40,634 nt of DNA from an uncultured Phocaeicola sp. (GCA_947626525.1 CANQSM010000020.1:1-40634), one strand, 5' to 3'; positions 1-10,159 are shown, numbered from the stretch's first letter. Made by a program: numbers and translations. Notes: generated by a model from the letters alone, not told the origin.

Positions 1-73
1 TTCTGGCATTTATAGGAGTCTCGCAAGATTCTGCAGCCGTCATCTGCAGCCTTTAACTGAATATCCCTAATTA

Positions 74-104
74 TTGGTATTTTCAAATAAATATTCTACT
101 TTTG
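74..104 (+). promoter_or_regulatory. Probable promoter of menD
   Basis: A -7 element TACTTTTG at 97-104 fits the Bacteroides consensus TAnnTTTG. TTGG at 74-77 lies 19 bases upstream and can serve as the -33 element. Transcription would start near 110, about 30 bases before the menD ATG. No coding sequence could be supported in 1-140; the end of an upstream gene may lie just outside the window. Confidence 0.6.
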
Positions 105-140
105 TGACAGAAAAACAAAACCGCTAAATACATACCATCC

Positions 141-1850
141 ATGTTCTCTGATAAGAAGAATATACTCCAACTGGCAGCACTCCTCAAGGCACACGGAGTA
201 CGGAAAATCGTGCTCTGCCCTGGAGGTCGCAACACAGCCATTGTCCAGACACTATCCAACATAGAAGATTTCACCTGCTACGCTGTAACGGATGAGCGAA
301 GCGCAGGCTTCTTCGCCATCGGGCTCTCTTTGCAAGGAGGAGGCCCTGCCGCCGTCTGTTGCACATCCGGTTCGGCTTTGCTGAATCTTTATCCGGCCGT
401 AGCCGAAGCCTTCTATCAACAGATAGCTTTGATAGTTATCTCTGCCGATTATCCGGCAGCATGGATTGGACAGACTGACAGTCAGACGCTTCCCCAACCC
501 CATGTATTTGGCTCGCTGGTCAAGATGTCAATCAATCTTCCTGAAATCAATAACGAAAAAGATGAATGGTTTTGCAACCGACTCATTAATGAAGCCATAT
601 TGGAAACCACTCACCACGGCAAAGGGCCAGTACACATCAATGTGCCCATTTCGGAACCGATTTACCGGTTCACAGCCAAAACTTTACCCGAAGTGAGAGT
701 TATTACCCGCTACCAGGGACTGAACGTGTATGACCGCGATTACAAGGAACTGATTGCACGGCTCAACCGGTACAACAAGCGGATGATTGTGGTGGGGCAG
801 ATGAATCTGATTTATCTTTATGAAAAAAAGTACGAAAAAGCACTTTACAAACATTTCGTCTGGCTGACAGAGCACCTCAGCAACCAGACCATTCCCGGGA
901 TTCCCGTCAAGAACTTCGACACGGCCATCTACACCATGGAAGCCAGCCGGCAAAGTAGTATGGCTCCCGATTTATTGATTACATTCGGAGGGCAGATAAT
1001 CTCCAAACAACTGAAAAAGTACTTGCGCAACCATCCTCCCAAGGAGCATTGGCACATTGCCACCGATGGAAAAATAGTAGATCCATACGGTTGCCTGACT
1101 ACCCTTATCGAAATGGACCCGTTCGAGTTCTTGGAAAAAGTCTCTTTTCTGATAGAGTCCAAGCCTACTAACTATCCACTGATGTGGGAAAACTATTGCA
1201 AAACGATACCTGTACCCGAACTGCCTTATTCGCAAATGGCCGTTACGGGTAAACTCATCCAATCATTACCCACACCCTGTGCACTGCATTTAGCCAACGG
1301 ATCTACAGTCAAATACGCACAAATGTTTCCCATTGCATCCGAAGTGGAAATCTGCTGTAATCTGGGAACCGGAGGCATAGAAGGTACACTCTCTACAGCC
1401 ATCGGTTATGCGGCGGCTTCAGACAGGCTGAACTTTGTCATCACAGGAGACTTGAGCTTCTTCTCCGGCATGAACGCACTTTGGAATGGGCATTTCGGTA
1501 CCAACCTACGTATTTTATTACTGAACAATGAAGGAGCCGAAACGTATCATACGTTGCCCGGTATGGACAAGTCAAGCCAATCGCGTTCATTCATTACGGC
1601 TGAACACCATACTACCGCCAAAGGATGGGCGGAAGAATGCGGATTCATATACAGGCACGTATCTGAAGAAGAAGAGCTGGAAGGAGCCATACAAGAATTT
1701 ATATCCTCCGATACAAAGGAACATCCTATATTATTAGAGGTCTTTACAGACAGAGAAAAAGACACGACACTGCTAAGAAGCTATTATCGGGGATTGAAAG
1801 AAGCGCAAATCGGAAGTTCCGCCAACCGTCCCGAAGCGGAAAAGAAATAG
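141..1850 (+). CDS. menD: MenD, SEPHCHC synthase (menaquinone biosynthesis)
   Basis: 2-succinyl-5-enolpyruvyl-6-hydroxy-3-cyclohexene-1-carboxylate synthase, a cytosolic thiamine-diphosphate enzyme that joins isochorismate and 2-oxoglutarate in menaquinone synthesis. The 569 residues are usual for the family. The N-terminal domain has CPGGRN near residue 26 and the activating glutamate in TDERSAG (Glu52). The C-terminal ThDP-binding domain has [13 protein letters not shown] followed by LLLNNEGAE, the GDx~27NN pattern that holds the cofactor and magnesium. The ATG at 141 lies about 30 bases after a good promoter. Most Bacteroides rely on menaquinone for fumarate respiration. The next gene is dinB, not menB, so any further men genes lie outside the window. 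The family call is firm. Confidence 0.95.
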   Translation: MFSDKKNILQLAALLKAHGVRKIVLCPGGRNTAIVQTLSNIEDFTCYAVTDERSAGFFAIGLSLQGGGPAAVCCTSGSALLNLYPAVAEAFYQQIALIVISADYPAAWIGQTDSQTLPQPHVFGSLVKMSINLPEINNEKDEWFCNRLINEAILETTHHGKGPVHINVPISEPIYRFTAKTLPEVRVITRYQGLNVYDRDYKELIARLNRYNKRMIVVGQMNLIYLYEKKYEKALYKHFVWLTEHLSNQTIPGIPVKNFDTAIYTMEASRQSSMAPDLLITFGGQIISKQLKKYLRNHPPKEHWHIATDGKIVDPYGCLTTLIEMDPFEFLEKVSFLIESKPTNYPLMWENYCKTIPVPELPYSQMAVTGKLIQSLPTPCALHLANGSTVKYAQMFPIASEVEICCNLGTGGIEGTLSTAIGYAAASDRLNFVITGDLSFFSGMNALWNGHFGTNLRILLLNNEGAETYHTLPGMDKSSQSRSFITAEHHTTAKGWAEECGFIYRHVSEEEELEGAIQEFISSDTKEHPILLEVFTDREKDTTLLRSYYRGLKEAQIGSSANRPEAEKK

Positions 1851-1922
1851 TCCTACCGGAATTCGTCCCTATGTCCCTAAAAGGCAAGTGCGGATTGACG
1901 ATAATAAGAAAAGACAAAGAAC

Positions 1923-3011
1923 ATGCCGGAAAGCAACATAAGAAAAATCATCCATATCGACATGGATGCCTTTTACGCCTCGGTAGAACAGCGTGACCAT
2001 CCGGAACTACTCGGAAAACCCATTGCCGTAGGGCATGCCGAAGAAAGAGGAGTCGTAGCCACGGCCAGTTACGAAGCGCGGCGTTACGGAGTGCATTCTG
2101 CCATGTCCTCTCAGAAAGCCAAACGTCTCTGTCCGCAATTGATTTTCATTCCCGGACGCATGGAAGTGTACAAAGATATATCCGAACAGATACATGAAAT
2201 TTTCAGGGATTACACAGAACTCATCGAACCACTTTCCTTAGACGAAGCATTTCTGGATGTGACGGAAAACAAGCCGGGCATCCCCTATGCCGTAGAAATA
2301 GCGAAAGAGATAAAACTCCGTATTCGGGAAAAATTACATTTGGTGGCTTCTGCCGGAGTCTCATACAATAAGTTTCTGGCTAAAATAGCGTCTGATTTCC
2401 ATAAACCGGACGGGTTGTTTGTCATCCATCCCGACCGGGCACAGTCGTTCATCGATCGCCTCCCTATCGAATCTTTTTGGGGAGTGGGACCTGTTACCGC
2501 CCAAAAGATGCATCAGCTAGGTATCCACATAGGAAAGGAACTCAGAGCCTGTTCGCTGGATATGCTGACACGTCAGTTTGGAAAAGCTGGAACCGTTTAC
2601 TACGATTTTGCCAGAGGAACAGACAACCGACTGGTAGAACCTACCCGCATCCGCAAATCCATCGGTTGTGAACATACACTGGAAAAAGACATATATCAAC
2701 ATGCCTCTGTCACTATCGAACTGTACCATGTAGCCGTAGAACTCGTAAACAGACTTCGCGAAAAAGATTTCCATGGCAATACACTGACTTTGAAAGTCAA
2801 ATTCCATGATTTCAAACAAATTACCCGGAGTATCACCCAAACTCAAGAACTGAACGGCTTACAGACCATTCTGTCTGTAGCAAAGCGATTAATGAAAGAG
2901 GTTGACTACGCACAACACCCCATACGCTTGATAGGACTTTCCGTATCGAATCCTAAAGAAGAAGAGCATGGGATATGGCGTCAACTCGAACTGGATTTCC
3001 CTGAAAGGTAA
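1923..3011 (+). CDS. dinB: DNA polymerase IV (DinB, Y family)
   Basis: Translesion DNA polymerase of the Y family, 362 residues, the usual length. The palm carries the metal ligands: Asp13 in HIDMDAFYASVE and the Asp107-Glu108 pair in PLSLDEAFLDVT. The steric-gate region is FYASVE. Next come the thumb and a little-finger domain, ending in the C-terminal hexapeptide QLELDF (about residues 354-359), which fits the beta-clamp binding motif. It could therefore load on the DnaN encoded 8 kb downstream. It follows menD by 72 bases on the same strand; no promoter of its own was obvious in that gap, so read-through from menD is possible. No LexA-like operator was recognised. Confidence 0.95.
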   Translation: MPESNIRKIIHIDMDAFYASVEQRDHPELLGKPIAVGHAEERGVVATASYEARRYGVHSAMSSQKAKRLCPQLIFIPGRMEVYKDISEQIHEIFRDYTELIEPLSLDEAFLDVTENKPGIPYAVEIAKEIKLRIREKLHLVASAGVSYNKFLAKIASDFHKPDGLFVIHPDRAQSFIDRLPIESFWGVGPVTAQKMHQLGIHIGKELRACSLDMLTRQFGKAGTVYYDFARGTDNRLVEPTRIRKSIGCEHTLEKDIYQHASVTIELYHVAVELVNRLREKDFHGNTLTLKVKFHDFKQITRSITQTQELNGLQTILSVAKRLMKEVDYAQHPIRLIGLSVSNPKEEEHGIWRQLELDFPER

Positions 3012-3127
3012 TCTTATTTTATACAGACACGCACCGATTATTCTGCCACACCATGTTATCCCATTCTCAACATGAAAAGAATCTGCTTGCGAAACCTAAA
3101 TAAATCCACAATGTAACACAATCCATG

Positions 3128-4996
3128 TCAAGACTCGATTTCACTGAGTTCCATCCATCTCATTGTTTTTTTATCCAATTCGTCGTTCAACAACGGAAGA
3201 CGCTTTGATTTCACAGTCAGTTCATCCACTGACAACACACCGCTACATAAAGCCTCCTCTATCTCTTTTTTCTCCTGTTCCAAAGCGGTGATATCCATTT
3301 CAAGTTGTTCCAGTTCCCGACGTTCCTTAAAACTTAGTTTACGCTTTTCGTTCAAACGAACTTTCACAGTCTTTTCTTCTACCGGCTTGGAAGTTTCTTT
3401 CTCGCTTTGCATCTTTATTTCCTTCCAATTCCGATAATCGGAATAATTTCCGGGAAAGTTGCGAATATCCCCCTGTCCGTCAAACACCAGCAAATGATCC
3501 ACTACCTTATCCATAAAGAAACGGTCGTGGGAAACCACTATCACACACCCTTTGAAATTTTGCAGATATTCTTCCAACACCTGCAAAGTCACGATATCGA
3601 GATCATTAGTAGGCTCATCCAGCACCAGGAAGTTAGGGTTCCGCATCAATATCGTACAAAGATACAGACGACGGCGTTCTCCTCCACTCAACTTATACAC
3701 GTAACTATGCTGTGTATCCGGAGAAAACAGAAAATGTTGTAAAAACTGAGAAGCCGTCAGCCGTTTACCATTGGCAAACTCCATCACCTCTGCAATGTCC
3801 TGCACAACATCTATCACTTTCATCTGCTCATCAAACTGCAGACCTTCCTGTGAATAATAACCGAAACGGACGGTTTCACCTATATCAATCGTACCATTGT
3901 CTGCTTTCTCCAATCCCATCAGTATTTTAATGAAAGTAGACTTGCCAGTCCCGTTATTCCCTACAATCCCCATCTTCTCATAACGTGAAAAGATATATGA
4001 GAAGTCATCCAGAATCTTCAAACCGCCAAAACTTTTGTACAGATGATTGGCCTCAAAGATTTTCGAACCAATATAAGATGCCTTCACCTCCAGCTTCACC
4101 TGTTCGTCATGAAAACGTTGCTTGACTACTTTCTCCAATTCATAAAAAGCCTCTTCTCTGTACCGGGCTTTATGTCCCCGCGCCTGAGGCATTCTCCGCA
4201 TCCAGTCCAATTCTATACGATACAAATTATTGGCTCGCGCTATCTCGGTATTGGTCACATCCATCCGCTCCTGACGCTTCTCTAAATAAAAACTATAATT
4301 TCCTTTATACTGATATATCTGTTTATTATCTATTTCTAAAATCTCCGAACAAACCCGGTCAAGAAAATAACGATCGTGCGTCACCATCAATAAGCTCAGA
4401 TTACCTCTCCGAAGGTAATCCTCCAACCATTCTGTCATATCCAAATCCAGATGATTGGTCGGCTCATCCAATATCAGCAAGTCCGGTTCAGTAATCAGGA
4501 CATTGGCTAAAGCCAACCGTTTGAGCTGCCCTCCGGACAATTGCTTTATCGGCTGGTCAAAATCCCGAATCTTTAACTGCGAAAGAATCTGTTTTGCCTT
4601 CCGTTCATAATCCCAAGCTTTCTCATGCTCCATCCGTGCAAGCAAATCCTCTAACCCGGGATTCCCTTCCGTTCCCATGCAATGCTCATACTCCCTGATT
4701 AAGTCTACGGTAGAATTTCCATGATAAAAGCAAGCTTCGAGCACAGTCAGTTCCTCTGGGTAGGAAGGGCTCTGTTCCAAATAACCCACTTTCAAATCAC
4801 AACGATATACGACAGTTCCTTCTTCATAGCCCTCTTGACCAGCCAATATATTCAATAAAGTAGTCTTACCGCTTCCGTTTTTCGCAATCAACCCCACACG
4901 CTGCCCTTCAGCTATCCCGAAAGAAATTTGACGAAACAAAACCAAATCACCGAACGACTTTGTCAGACCATCCACTTGTAAATAAGAATTTGCCAT
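3128..4996 (-). CDS. ABC-F family ATPase (Uup/EttA-like)
   Basis: Soluble ABC-F protein of 622 residues with two nucleotide-binding domains and no membrane segments; relatives act on the ribosome or in DNA and ribosome maintenance. Domain 1 has a Walker A at about 38-45 (AKNGSGKT, with Ala where Gly is usual), signature LSGGQ at 153-157 and Walker B LLILDEPTNHLD at about 173-184. An interdomain linker rich in Arg and Lys follows (around 240-310). Domain 2 has GNNGTGKST, LSGGERRR and FLVLDEPTNDLD. The last 80 or so residues form a charged coiled coil like the Uup C-terminal DNA-binding domain. It is the last gene of the 7804-to-3128 run, 8 bases after the DUF3805/3806 gene. Uup is a better guess than an antibiotic-resistance ABC-F because of the C-terminal coiled coil, but the subfamily is not settled. 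Confidence 0.88.
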   Translation of the reverse strand: MANSYLQVDGLTKSFGDLVLFRQISFGIAEGQRVGLIAKNGSGKTTLLNILAGQEGYEEGTVVYRCDLKVGYLEQSPSYPEELTVLEACFYHGNSTVDLIREYEHCMGTEGNPGLEDLLARMEHEKAWDYERKAKQILSQLKIRDFDQPIKQLSGGQLKRLALANVLITEPDLLILDEPTNHLDLDMTEWLEDYLRRGNLSLLMVTHDRYFLDRVCSEILEIDNKQIYQYKGNYSFYLEKRQERMDVTNTEIARANNLYRIELDWMRRMPQARGHKARYREEAFYELEKVVKQRFHDEQVKLEVKASYIGSKIFEANHLYKSFGGLKILDDFSYIFSRYEKMGIVGNNGTGKSTFIKILMGLEKADNGTIDIGETVRFGYYSQEGLQFDEQMKVIDVVQDIAEVMEFANGKRLTASQFLQHFLFSPDTQHSYVYKLSGGERRRLYLCTILMRNPNFLVLDEPTNDLDIVTLQVLEEYLQNFKGCVIVVSHDRFFMDKVVDHLLVFDGQGDIRNFPGNYSDYRNWKEIKMQSEKETSKPVEEKTVKVRLNEKRKLSFKERRELEQLEMDITALEQEKKEIEEALCSGVLSVDELTVKSKRLPLLNDELDKKTMRWMELSEIES

Positions 4997-5004
4997 ATTT
5001 ATGT

Positions 5005-5838
5005 TTATAGTACTGCCTCTACTTCCGCTTTAATTCGTATATATTCTTTTCGTAAATCACATCTTCCTCCACTCCTCAACCTCTCATAAATGAGATTTCT
5101 CAAATCGACCACTACTTTCGTTTGCCTGAAACGAAGAGCCGGATATTCCTGACGACCATCCATAACAGTCACCCAATCCATTCCATCTATTTCATTTACA
5201 AGTATAGTTCCGAAAGCGATACCAAATGCCATCCACACGTCTTTCTGATTCGAAGTATATTCATTATTGTTAATCATCTGTTGAATGCGTTCAATATCCT
5301 GTTCTACCGAGCTAAAGTCTTTCTTCAAATTTTTCTTGATTTGGGAAGTCGCCCATTCAAAAGCCTCGTTCACTTCATTGATTTCCAGCACACGAATCGG
5401 AATACATTCTTTGGGATATTGCTTTTTCTGATCTCTTAGTTCCAAAGAAGCGATGATGGACTCCGCCAACTCCTTCGGGGCTCCCGGCAAAGTAGAGAAA
5501 GAACATTCCGCCACCGTATCCAAACTACCGGTCATCCAAAGGTGTGTTACGTAATCTTCTCCCGATTCCGTAAAATTCTCACAACTATACACACATTCCC
5601 AACTACCAACTTTCACATCCTGCGCACTGGTATTCCACTTTCTCTCATCAGCCAATACCTCGTTGGCATAAGACAAAGAAGTATCTTTAAATACCGATAT
5701 GCGAAAATTTCCAACCCACTTTTCCGGATTATAAAACAGAAAGCTTCCTTCTTCATCCTCAAATTCATTCCATGTTTCAGGATACCGCAAAGAAAACCAC
5801 CCTCCCGGAGATATATATTTTTTTGTACTCATTTCCAT
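5005..5838 (-). CDS. DUF3805/DUF3806 domain protein
   Basis: A 277-residue protein without signal peptide or membrane segment. The N-terminal half (about 5-130) reads like DUF3805, a small mixed alpha/beta fold starting with GGWFSLRYPETW. The C-terminal half (about 150-270) reads like DUF3806, with a stretch of the type WMAFGIAFGTILVNEIDGMDW. The two domains are recalled as occurring together in Bacteroidetes; their function is not known. The gene lies 3 bases after the VOC gene and 8 bases before the ABC-F gene, so it is almost certainly co-transcribed with them. The family assignment is from memory of the domain pattern and is moderately sure; no activity is proposed. Confidence 0.72.
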   Translation of the reverse strand: MEMSTKKYISPGGWFSLRYPETWNEFEDEEGSFLFYNPEKWVGNFRISVFKDTSLSYANEVLADERKWNTSAQDVKVGSWECVYSCENFTESGEDYVTHLWMTGSLDTVAECSFSTLPGAPKELAESIIASLELRDQKKQYPKECIPIRVLEINEVNEAFEWATSQIKKNLKKDFSSVEQDIERIQQMINNNEYTSNQKDVWMAFGIAFGTILVNEIDGMDWVTVMDGRQEYPALRFRQTKVVVDLRNLIYERLRSGGRCDLRKEYIRIKAEVEAVL

Positions 5839-5841
5839 TCA

Positions 5842-6231
5842 CTACTTCTTTAACGGTAATATCTCAATCCAATAATCATCCGGGTCATGGATGAAATAGA
5901 GCCCCATTACTTCATTTTCAAAACACACGCAACCCATCTCTTTATGGAAACGGTGCATCTCGTCATAACCACCTTCTACCCGGAAACACAGATGACTTTC
6001 ATTCTCGCCTAACTCATAAGCCTCTTTATGATCACGCAACCAAGTTAACTCCAATCTAAAGCCTGTCATGTCATCGGCCATATATACTAATACGAAAGAG
6101 CCGTCTTCCGCCTCTTTACGATAATCTTCATGCAGTCCCAATGCCTGCTGATAAAAAACGATACTACGCTTTAAATTGGTTACATTCACATTAAAGTGAT
6201 CAAATCTTGCTTTTATTTTCATGTCATTCAT
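5842..6231 (-). CDS. VOC-fold (glyoxalase-like) protein
   Basis: Small vicinal-oxygen-chelate protein of 129 residues, the glyoxalase I/lactoylglutathione lyase superfamily. Both beta-alpha-beta-beta-beta modules are visible: FDHFNVNVTNLKRSIVFYQ at the start and SHLCFRVE in the middle, with the closing strand YWIEILPLKK. The expected metal ligands are present: His in FDHFNV, Glu in FRLELTW, His in ESHLCF and Glu in WIEILP. The substrate cannot be read from sequence; methylglyoxal detoxification is one option. The gene lies between the transglutaminase-like gene (6-base gap) and the DUF3805/3806 gene (3-base gap). The ATG at 6231 is used; Met4 is an alternative. Confidence 0.85.
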   Translation of the reverse strand: MNDMKIKARFDHFNVNVTNLKRSIVFYQQALGLHEDYRKEAEDGSFVLVYMADDMTGFRLELTWLRDHKEAYELGENESHLCFRVEGGYDEMHRFHKEMGCVCFENEVMGLYFIHDPDDYWIEILPLKK

Positions 6232-6237
6232 ATTTCA

Positions 6238-7425
6238 TTATTTTCCTATTGGCTGTACTTTACCACGTGTTTCCTTTGAAATCTCCAAAAACATATAATT
6301 GACCAGTCCCGAATGAATCGCTTCTTCGTTGCTTCTATACTTCGCCGTCGCATATTCACGGGATTTTTCAAAAGTCAGACGGGACATTTCATGCTGTGAC
6401 TTACCCACCATCGTGGAATCCAGCTTCTCTTCCGGAAAAAAATCATCCAAATTCACATCCCCTATAATAGTTGTCTCAAGAAAATTAATATCTTTATGAG
6501 ATTTATCAGTATAATATCCCACAAACATGTGTCCCGGAATACGTACCAAGATAGGATTGATATTAATAGCTTTCAGCAAAGAAGCAAACAATACACTCCC
6601 ATCCACACAATTAATCTGCGCAGCCTCCAATGCATCATCCACCGTACGGACACGCTGGGCAAAGACAACGTTTGAGGAGAGACTCGTATTCGAAATGGAA
6701 CTGTATTTGAAATTTCGTTTTTGCAATACATACCAAAGCGCATACACCTGCTTATCCACTTGCGACGTTTTTCCTTGATAGCCTGTAAAACGATTTACAA
6801 TACGGGCATTCAATGCCTCTCTCAACAATTGGTCTATCATAGGATGTTCTTCATTAACATAAGCTGCAAAAAAGAGACTTGTATCGTGAAACTTATTATG
6901 AATATCCATGTAACCAAGAGGACATTCGTTCACGCTGCGCATGGAATAAGTTTTTGTTTTCTGTGAAAGCTCCTCTTTGTTCAAAGTAACTTTTACAGCA
7001 ATAGTCACCGGAACAGATTGGACATTATTCTTTAAAGCTTCATAATTCCACATCAATTCAGGATAGACATAATATTCAGTATGAGGTTTCGACAGGATAA
7101 ACTCAGAAACTGATTCCGAGAAGAAAGGCGTAGCAGCTATATGTATCTGCACGCGCGTATTGGCATAAGTGGATTTTACCTTCACCGCCATACCTGACAA
7201 CGGCTTTCCTACATAATTACTGTCTGCCGGGGCAATAATATCCGCGCCTGTCGCTGCCGTAGAAAGAATAGTCGATGGAAAAATATTGCCTCCCAATTCA
7301 TCTGTAATTTCAAAAGACTGCAGTAACAGATAATTGCGGCATACGTAAAGTATGCCGCCCATTACCATACACAATACCAATACTAAGGTAGTAAATTTCC
7401 AGATATTATACCGTAATACATACAT
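6238..7425 (-). CDS. Membrane-anchored transglutaminase-like protein
   Basis: A 395-residue protein with one N-terminal membrane segment (about residues 10-30, FTTLVLVLCMVMGGILYV) and the rest outside the cytosol. The C-terminal part has a papain-like transglutaminase core: Cys273 in INCVDGSVLFASLL, His299 in IPGHMFVGYY and an acidic third residue near Glu317 in FLETT. Members with an intact triad may be peptidases, transferases or peptide-binding proteins. It begins 1 base after the ridA stop codon and ends 6 bases before the VOC gene. It differs in architecture from the transglutaminase-like protein at 24550-26022, which has a cleavable signal and a Pro-rich spacer. The substrate is unknown. 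Confidence 0.72.
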   Translation of the reverse strand: MYVLRYNIWKFTTLVLVLCMVMGGILYVCRNYLLLQSFEITDELGGNIFPSTILSTAATGADIIAPADSNYVGKPLSGMAVKVKSTYANTRVQIHIAATPFFSESVSEFILSKPHTEYYVYPELMWNYEALKNNVQSVPVTIAVKVTLNKEELSQKTKTYSMRSVNECPLGYMDIHNKFHDTSLFFAAYVNEEHPMIDQLLREALNARIVNRFTGYQGKTSQVDKQVYALWYVLQKRNFKYSSISNTSLSSNVVFAQRVRTVDDALEAAQINCVDGSVLFASLLKAININPILVRIPGHMFVGYYTDKSHKDINFLETTIIGDVNLDDFFPEEKLDSTMVGKSQHEMSRLTFEKSREYATAKYRSNEEAIHSGLVNYMFLEISKETRGKVQPIGK

Positions 7426-7426
7426 T

Positions 7427-7804
7427 TTATCTTACTGCAATGCTTTCCACTTCTACCAGCACATTTTTCGGCAATGCTTTCACGGCAACAGCCGAACGAG
7501 CCGGGAATGCACCATCAAAATATTTAGCATACACAGTATTCATATCAGCAAACATAGCCATATCTGCCATAAATACAGTGGTCTTCACAATATTGGCTGT
7601 TGTCAGTCCAGCTTCCGCCAACACATTCTTAATGTTCTCAAACACTTGGGTGGTTTGCTCCGTGATACCTCCTTTTACGACTTCGCCTGTAGCCGGATTT
7701 ATGGGAATTTGTCCTGAAAGGAACACCATATCGTTTACTTCTACAGCTTGGCTGTAAGGTCCTATAGCAGCCGGGGCTTTTGCTGTTGCAATTACTTTTT
7801 TCAT
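7427..7804 (-). CDS. ridA: RidA, reactive imine deaminase
   Basis: RidA/YjgF/Rid family, 125 residues, cytosolic, normally a trimer. It hydrolyses reactive 2-iminobutanoate and 2-iminopropanoate, released by PLP enzymes such as threonine dehydratase, before they damage other PLP enzymes. Family marks are GPYSQAVEVNDMVFLSGQIP near the N-terminus, the catalytic arginine in FPARSAV and VEVESIAVR at the C-terminus. It is first in the minus-strand run that continues down to 3128. A possible -7 element, TAAATTTG on the minus strand, lies at 7830-7837, 26 bases upstream, with no clear -33 partner. Confidence 0.95.
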   Translation of the reverse strand: MKKVIATAKAPAAIGPYSQAVEVNDMVFLSGQIPINPATGEVVKGGITEQTTQVFENIKNVLAEAGLTTANIVKTTVFMADMAMFADMNTVYAKYFDGAFPARSAVAVKALPKNVLVEVESIAVR

Positions 7805-7829
7805 TGTTTCAAATCATTAAACTATTAAA

Positions 7830-7837
7830 CAAATTTA
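7830..7837 (-). promoter_or_regulatory. Possible -7 element of the ridA run
   Basis: CAAATTTA on the plus strand is TAAATTTG on the minus strand and fits TAnnTTTG. It lies 26 bases before the ridA start. No matching -33 element was seen, so this is a weak call. Confidence 0.35.
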
Positions 7838-7991
7838 TAAATGTAAAATTACGGCTTTTGTTTAAAAGAAGAAGCATATTGCTTAAACAAAATAGAGCCT
7901 TTTACGTTCCTTTAACATCGGACAAAACAATCTCTGAATACTTAAACTAAAAAATCTAGATAAAAAGGAACGGAGTTCTAAAAATAATTAC

Positions 7992-8170
7992 TACATTTGC
8001 AACGTCATTTGTTAACAGGATTCTTTCGGGAATTAAAATTAAAATAATAACCATATACATAATTTCCCTTTTTCTTTGTTTAGCCATTTAAAAACATATA
8101 CCAACATCGAAAAGGCAAAAGAATATTGTGTTTGAAAAAGGGGACTTTATAGACTTATTAATAACATTCT
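7992..8170 (+). promoter_or_regulatory. Possible rho promoter and long 5' leader
   Basis: TACATTTG at 7992-7999 fits the Bacteroides -7 consensus, but no clear TTTG stands about 20 bases upstream. If used, the transcript would carry a leader of roughly 165 bases before the rho ATG at 8171. rho is autoregulated by attenuation in several bacteria, so a long leader would fit. No riboswitch or leader peptide was recognised. The rest of 7805-8170 is AT-rich and shows no gene. Confidence 0.45.
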
Positions 8171-10114
8171 ATGTATAACATCATTCAATTAAATGACAAG
8201 TCATTAACCGACTTGCAACGCATTGCTCAAGAATTGGGCATATCTAAAGTTAACACACTTACCAAAGAAGATTTAGTTTATAAGATTTTGGACGAACAAG
8301 CCATTGCCGGAGCATCCAAAAAGGTTTCAACAGAAAATCCAAAGGAAAACCGCAAACGTTCACGCATTAATGTGAAAAAAGAAAATGCCGACAGAGTTTA
8401 CACAGCCAATCAGGATAAAGCTGAAAAAATAGAAGAGCCCACTAAAAAATTTATCATAACCGCTTCGGTCCCAGCGCCGAAAGCTACCACGACACAAGAA
8501 GAAAATGCTCCGGTCTCCCCAATAAAAGAAACAAAGAAAGAAGATACAGCAAAAGAAGCTCCCAAAAAAAGAGGGCGTAAACCAGGAAGCAAAAATAAAA
8601 CAACATTAGCCAAAGAAGAAAAGAAAAAAGAAGAAAAAAATGCAAACAAAGAAACTCTAATTGGCAAGACTCAACTTATCACAGATAAAAAAGAAGAAAA
8701 AGAAGATATCGTTGAAGGGGCTTTGTTTCCTATTAATACGGACGATTTTATTCCTATCGAAGATTTACCGGCAGAAAAAACGGAAATACCATCTGAACTT
8801 CTCAGCAAATTTGAGACTACCAAAATGGATCCGGAAATAGCAAATATCAATAAACCAACTCTCCGGCCTAAATCTTCAAAACTTAATAACCAACAACGTC
8901 TCCAATTCAAAGACAAAGAGAAAGACTCCGATGAAGGCAATATAACAACGACTCAGACTGAACGTAAAACGACTGAAAAAGAAAAGCCGTATGAATTCGA
9001 AGGAATTTTAACTGGTACCGGTGTTCTAGAGATTATGCAGGATGGATATGGTTTCCTCCGGTCATCAGACTACAATTACCTCTCTTCACCAGATGACATT
9101 TATGTATCTCAATCACAAATTAAATTATTCGGATTAAAAACCGGGGATGTAGTAGAAGGTTCTATTCGCCCACCCAAAGAAGGCGAAAAATATTTTCCAT
9201 TGGTTAAAGTCTTAAAAATTAACGGGAAAGACCCTTCTGTAGTACGCGACCGAGTACCGTTTGATCATTTAACCCCTCTTTTTCCCGATGAAAAATTCCG
9301 TCTGTGCAAAGGCTTCAACGATAATCTTTCCGCTCGTGTGGTAGACATGTTCTCTCCTATCGGAAAAGGACAACGGGCCTTAATCGTAGCCCAACCCAAA
9401 ACAGGTAAGACAATCTTGATGAAAGATATCGCAAACGCCATTGCCGCCAACCATCCGGAAGTATATATGATTATGTTGCTTATCGATGAACGTCCGGAAG
9501 AAGTAACGGACATGGCCCGTAGTGTAAATGCAGAAGTCATCGCGTCCACATTCGATGAACCGGCAGAACGGCATGTAAAAATAGCAGGCATTGTATTGGA
9601 AAAGGCTAAGCGCATGGTAGAATGCGGACACGATGTAGTGATATTCCTCGATTCGATTACTCGTCTGGCACGCGCATACAACACTGTGTCTCCTGCATCA
9701 GGAAAAGTATTATCCGGAGGTGTAGACGCCAATGCGCTCCATAAGCCCAAACGTTTCTTCGGAGCAGCCCGCAATATCGAAAACGGAGGATCACTGACAA
9801 TCATTGCAACTGCCCTTATCGATACAGGTTCCAAAATGGATGAAGTGATTTTTGAAGAGTTTAAAGGAACCGGCAACATGGAATTACAATTAGACCGTAA
9901 CCTATCAAATAAACGTATCTTCCCTGCCGTCAACATTGTAGCCTCCAGCACCCGCCGGGATGATTTATTGCTCGACAAACAAACTCTCGACAGAATGTGG
10001 ATACTCCGTAAATATCTGTCTGATATGAATCCTATCGAAGCTATGGATTTCGTAAAAGATCGTTTAGAAAAAACAAAAGACAATGAAGAATTCTTAATGA
10101 GCATGAACTCCTAA
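8171..10114 (+). CDS. rho: Transcription termination factor Rho with long disordered insertion
   Basis: Hexameric RNA helicase that ends transcription. The protein has 647 residues, about 230 more than E. coli Rho. Residues 1-45 form the Rho N-terminal helical (SAP-like) domain. Residues about 46-275 are a low-complexity stretch rich in Lys, Glu, Thr and Pro. Within it, [12 protein letters not shown] (132-143) resembles an AT-hook. The RNA-binding cold-shock-like domain follows (about 276-350, with GYGFLRS). The RecA-like ATPase has Walker A AQPKTGKT at about 407-414 and Walker B LLIDE at 436-440. Such an insertion is typical of Bacteroidetes Rho; in B. thetaiotaomicron it has been reported to drive phase separation. 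The gene is monocistronic, ending in two hairpins. Confidence 0.97.
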   Translation: MYNIIQLNDKSLTDLQRIAQELGISKVNTLTKEDLVYKILDEQAIAGASKKVSTENPKENRKRSRINVKKENADRVYTANQDKAEKIEEPTKKFIITASVPAPKATTTQEENAPVSPIKETKKEDTAKEAPKKRGRKPGSKNKTTLAKEEKKKEEKNANKETLIGKTQLITDKKEEKEDIVEGALFPINTDDFIPIEDLPAEKTEIPSELLSKFETTKMDPEIANINKPTLRPKSSKLNNQQRLQFKDKEKDSDEGNITTTQTERKTTEKEKPYEFEGILTGTGVLEIMQDGYGFLRSSDYNYLSSPDDIYVSQSQIKLFGLKTGDVVEGSIRPPKEGEKYFPLVKVLKINGKDPSVVRDRVPFDHLTPLFPDEKFRLCKGFNDNLSARVVDMFSPIGKGQRALIVAQPKTGKTILMKDIANAIAANHPEVYMIMLLIDERPEEVTDMARSVNAEVIASTFDEPAERHVKIAGIVLEKAKRMVECGHDVVIFLDSITRLARAYNTVSPASGKVLSGGVDANALHKPKRFFGAARNIENGGSLTIIATALIDTGSKMDEVIFEEFKGTGNMELQLDRNLSNKRIFPAVNIVASSTRRDDLLLDKQTLDRMWILRKYLSDMNPIEAMDFVKDRLEKTKDNEEFLMSMNS

Positions 10115-10159
10115 CCAATACAGACTTTATTAAGAATATCCCTTATCTGGCCATAAAAA

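Noticed and set aside
3052-3074. Short inverted repeat CATGTT/AACATG between dinB and the ABC-F gene
   Set aside because: Only six base pairs; too weak to call a terminator.
9265-10104. 279-codon minus-strand frame opposite rho
   Set aside because: Shadow of the conserved rho ATPase region; no family resemblance.
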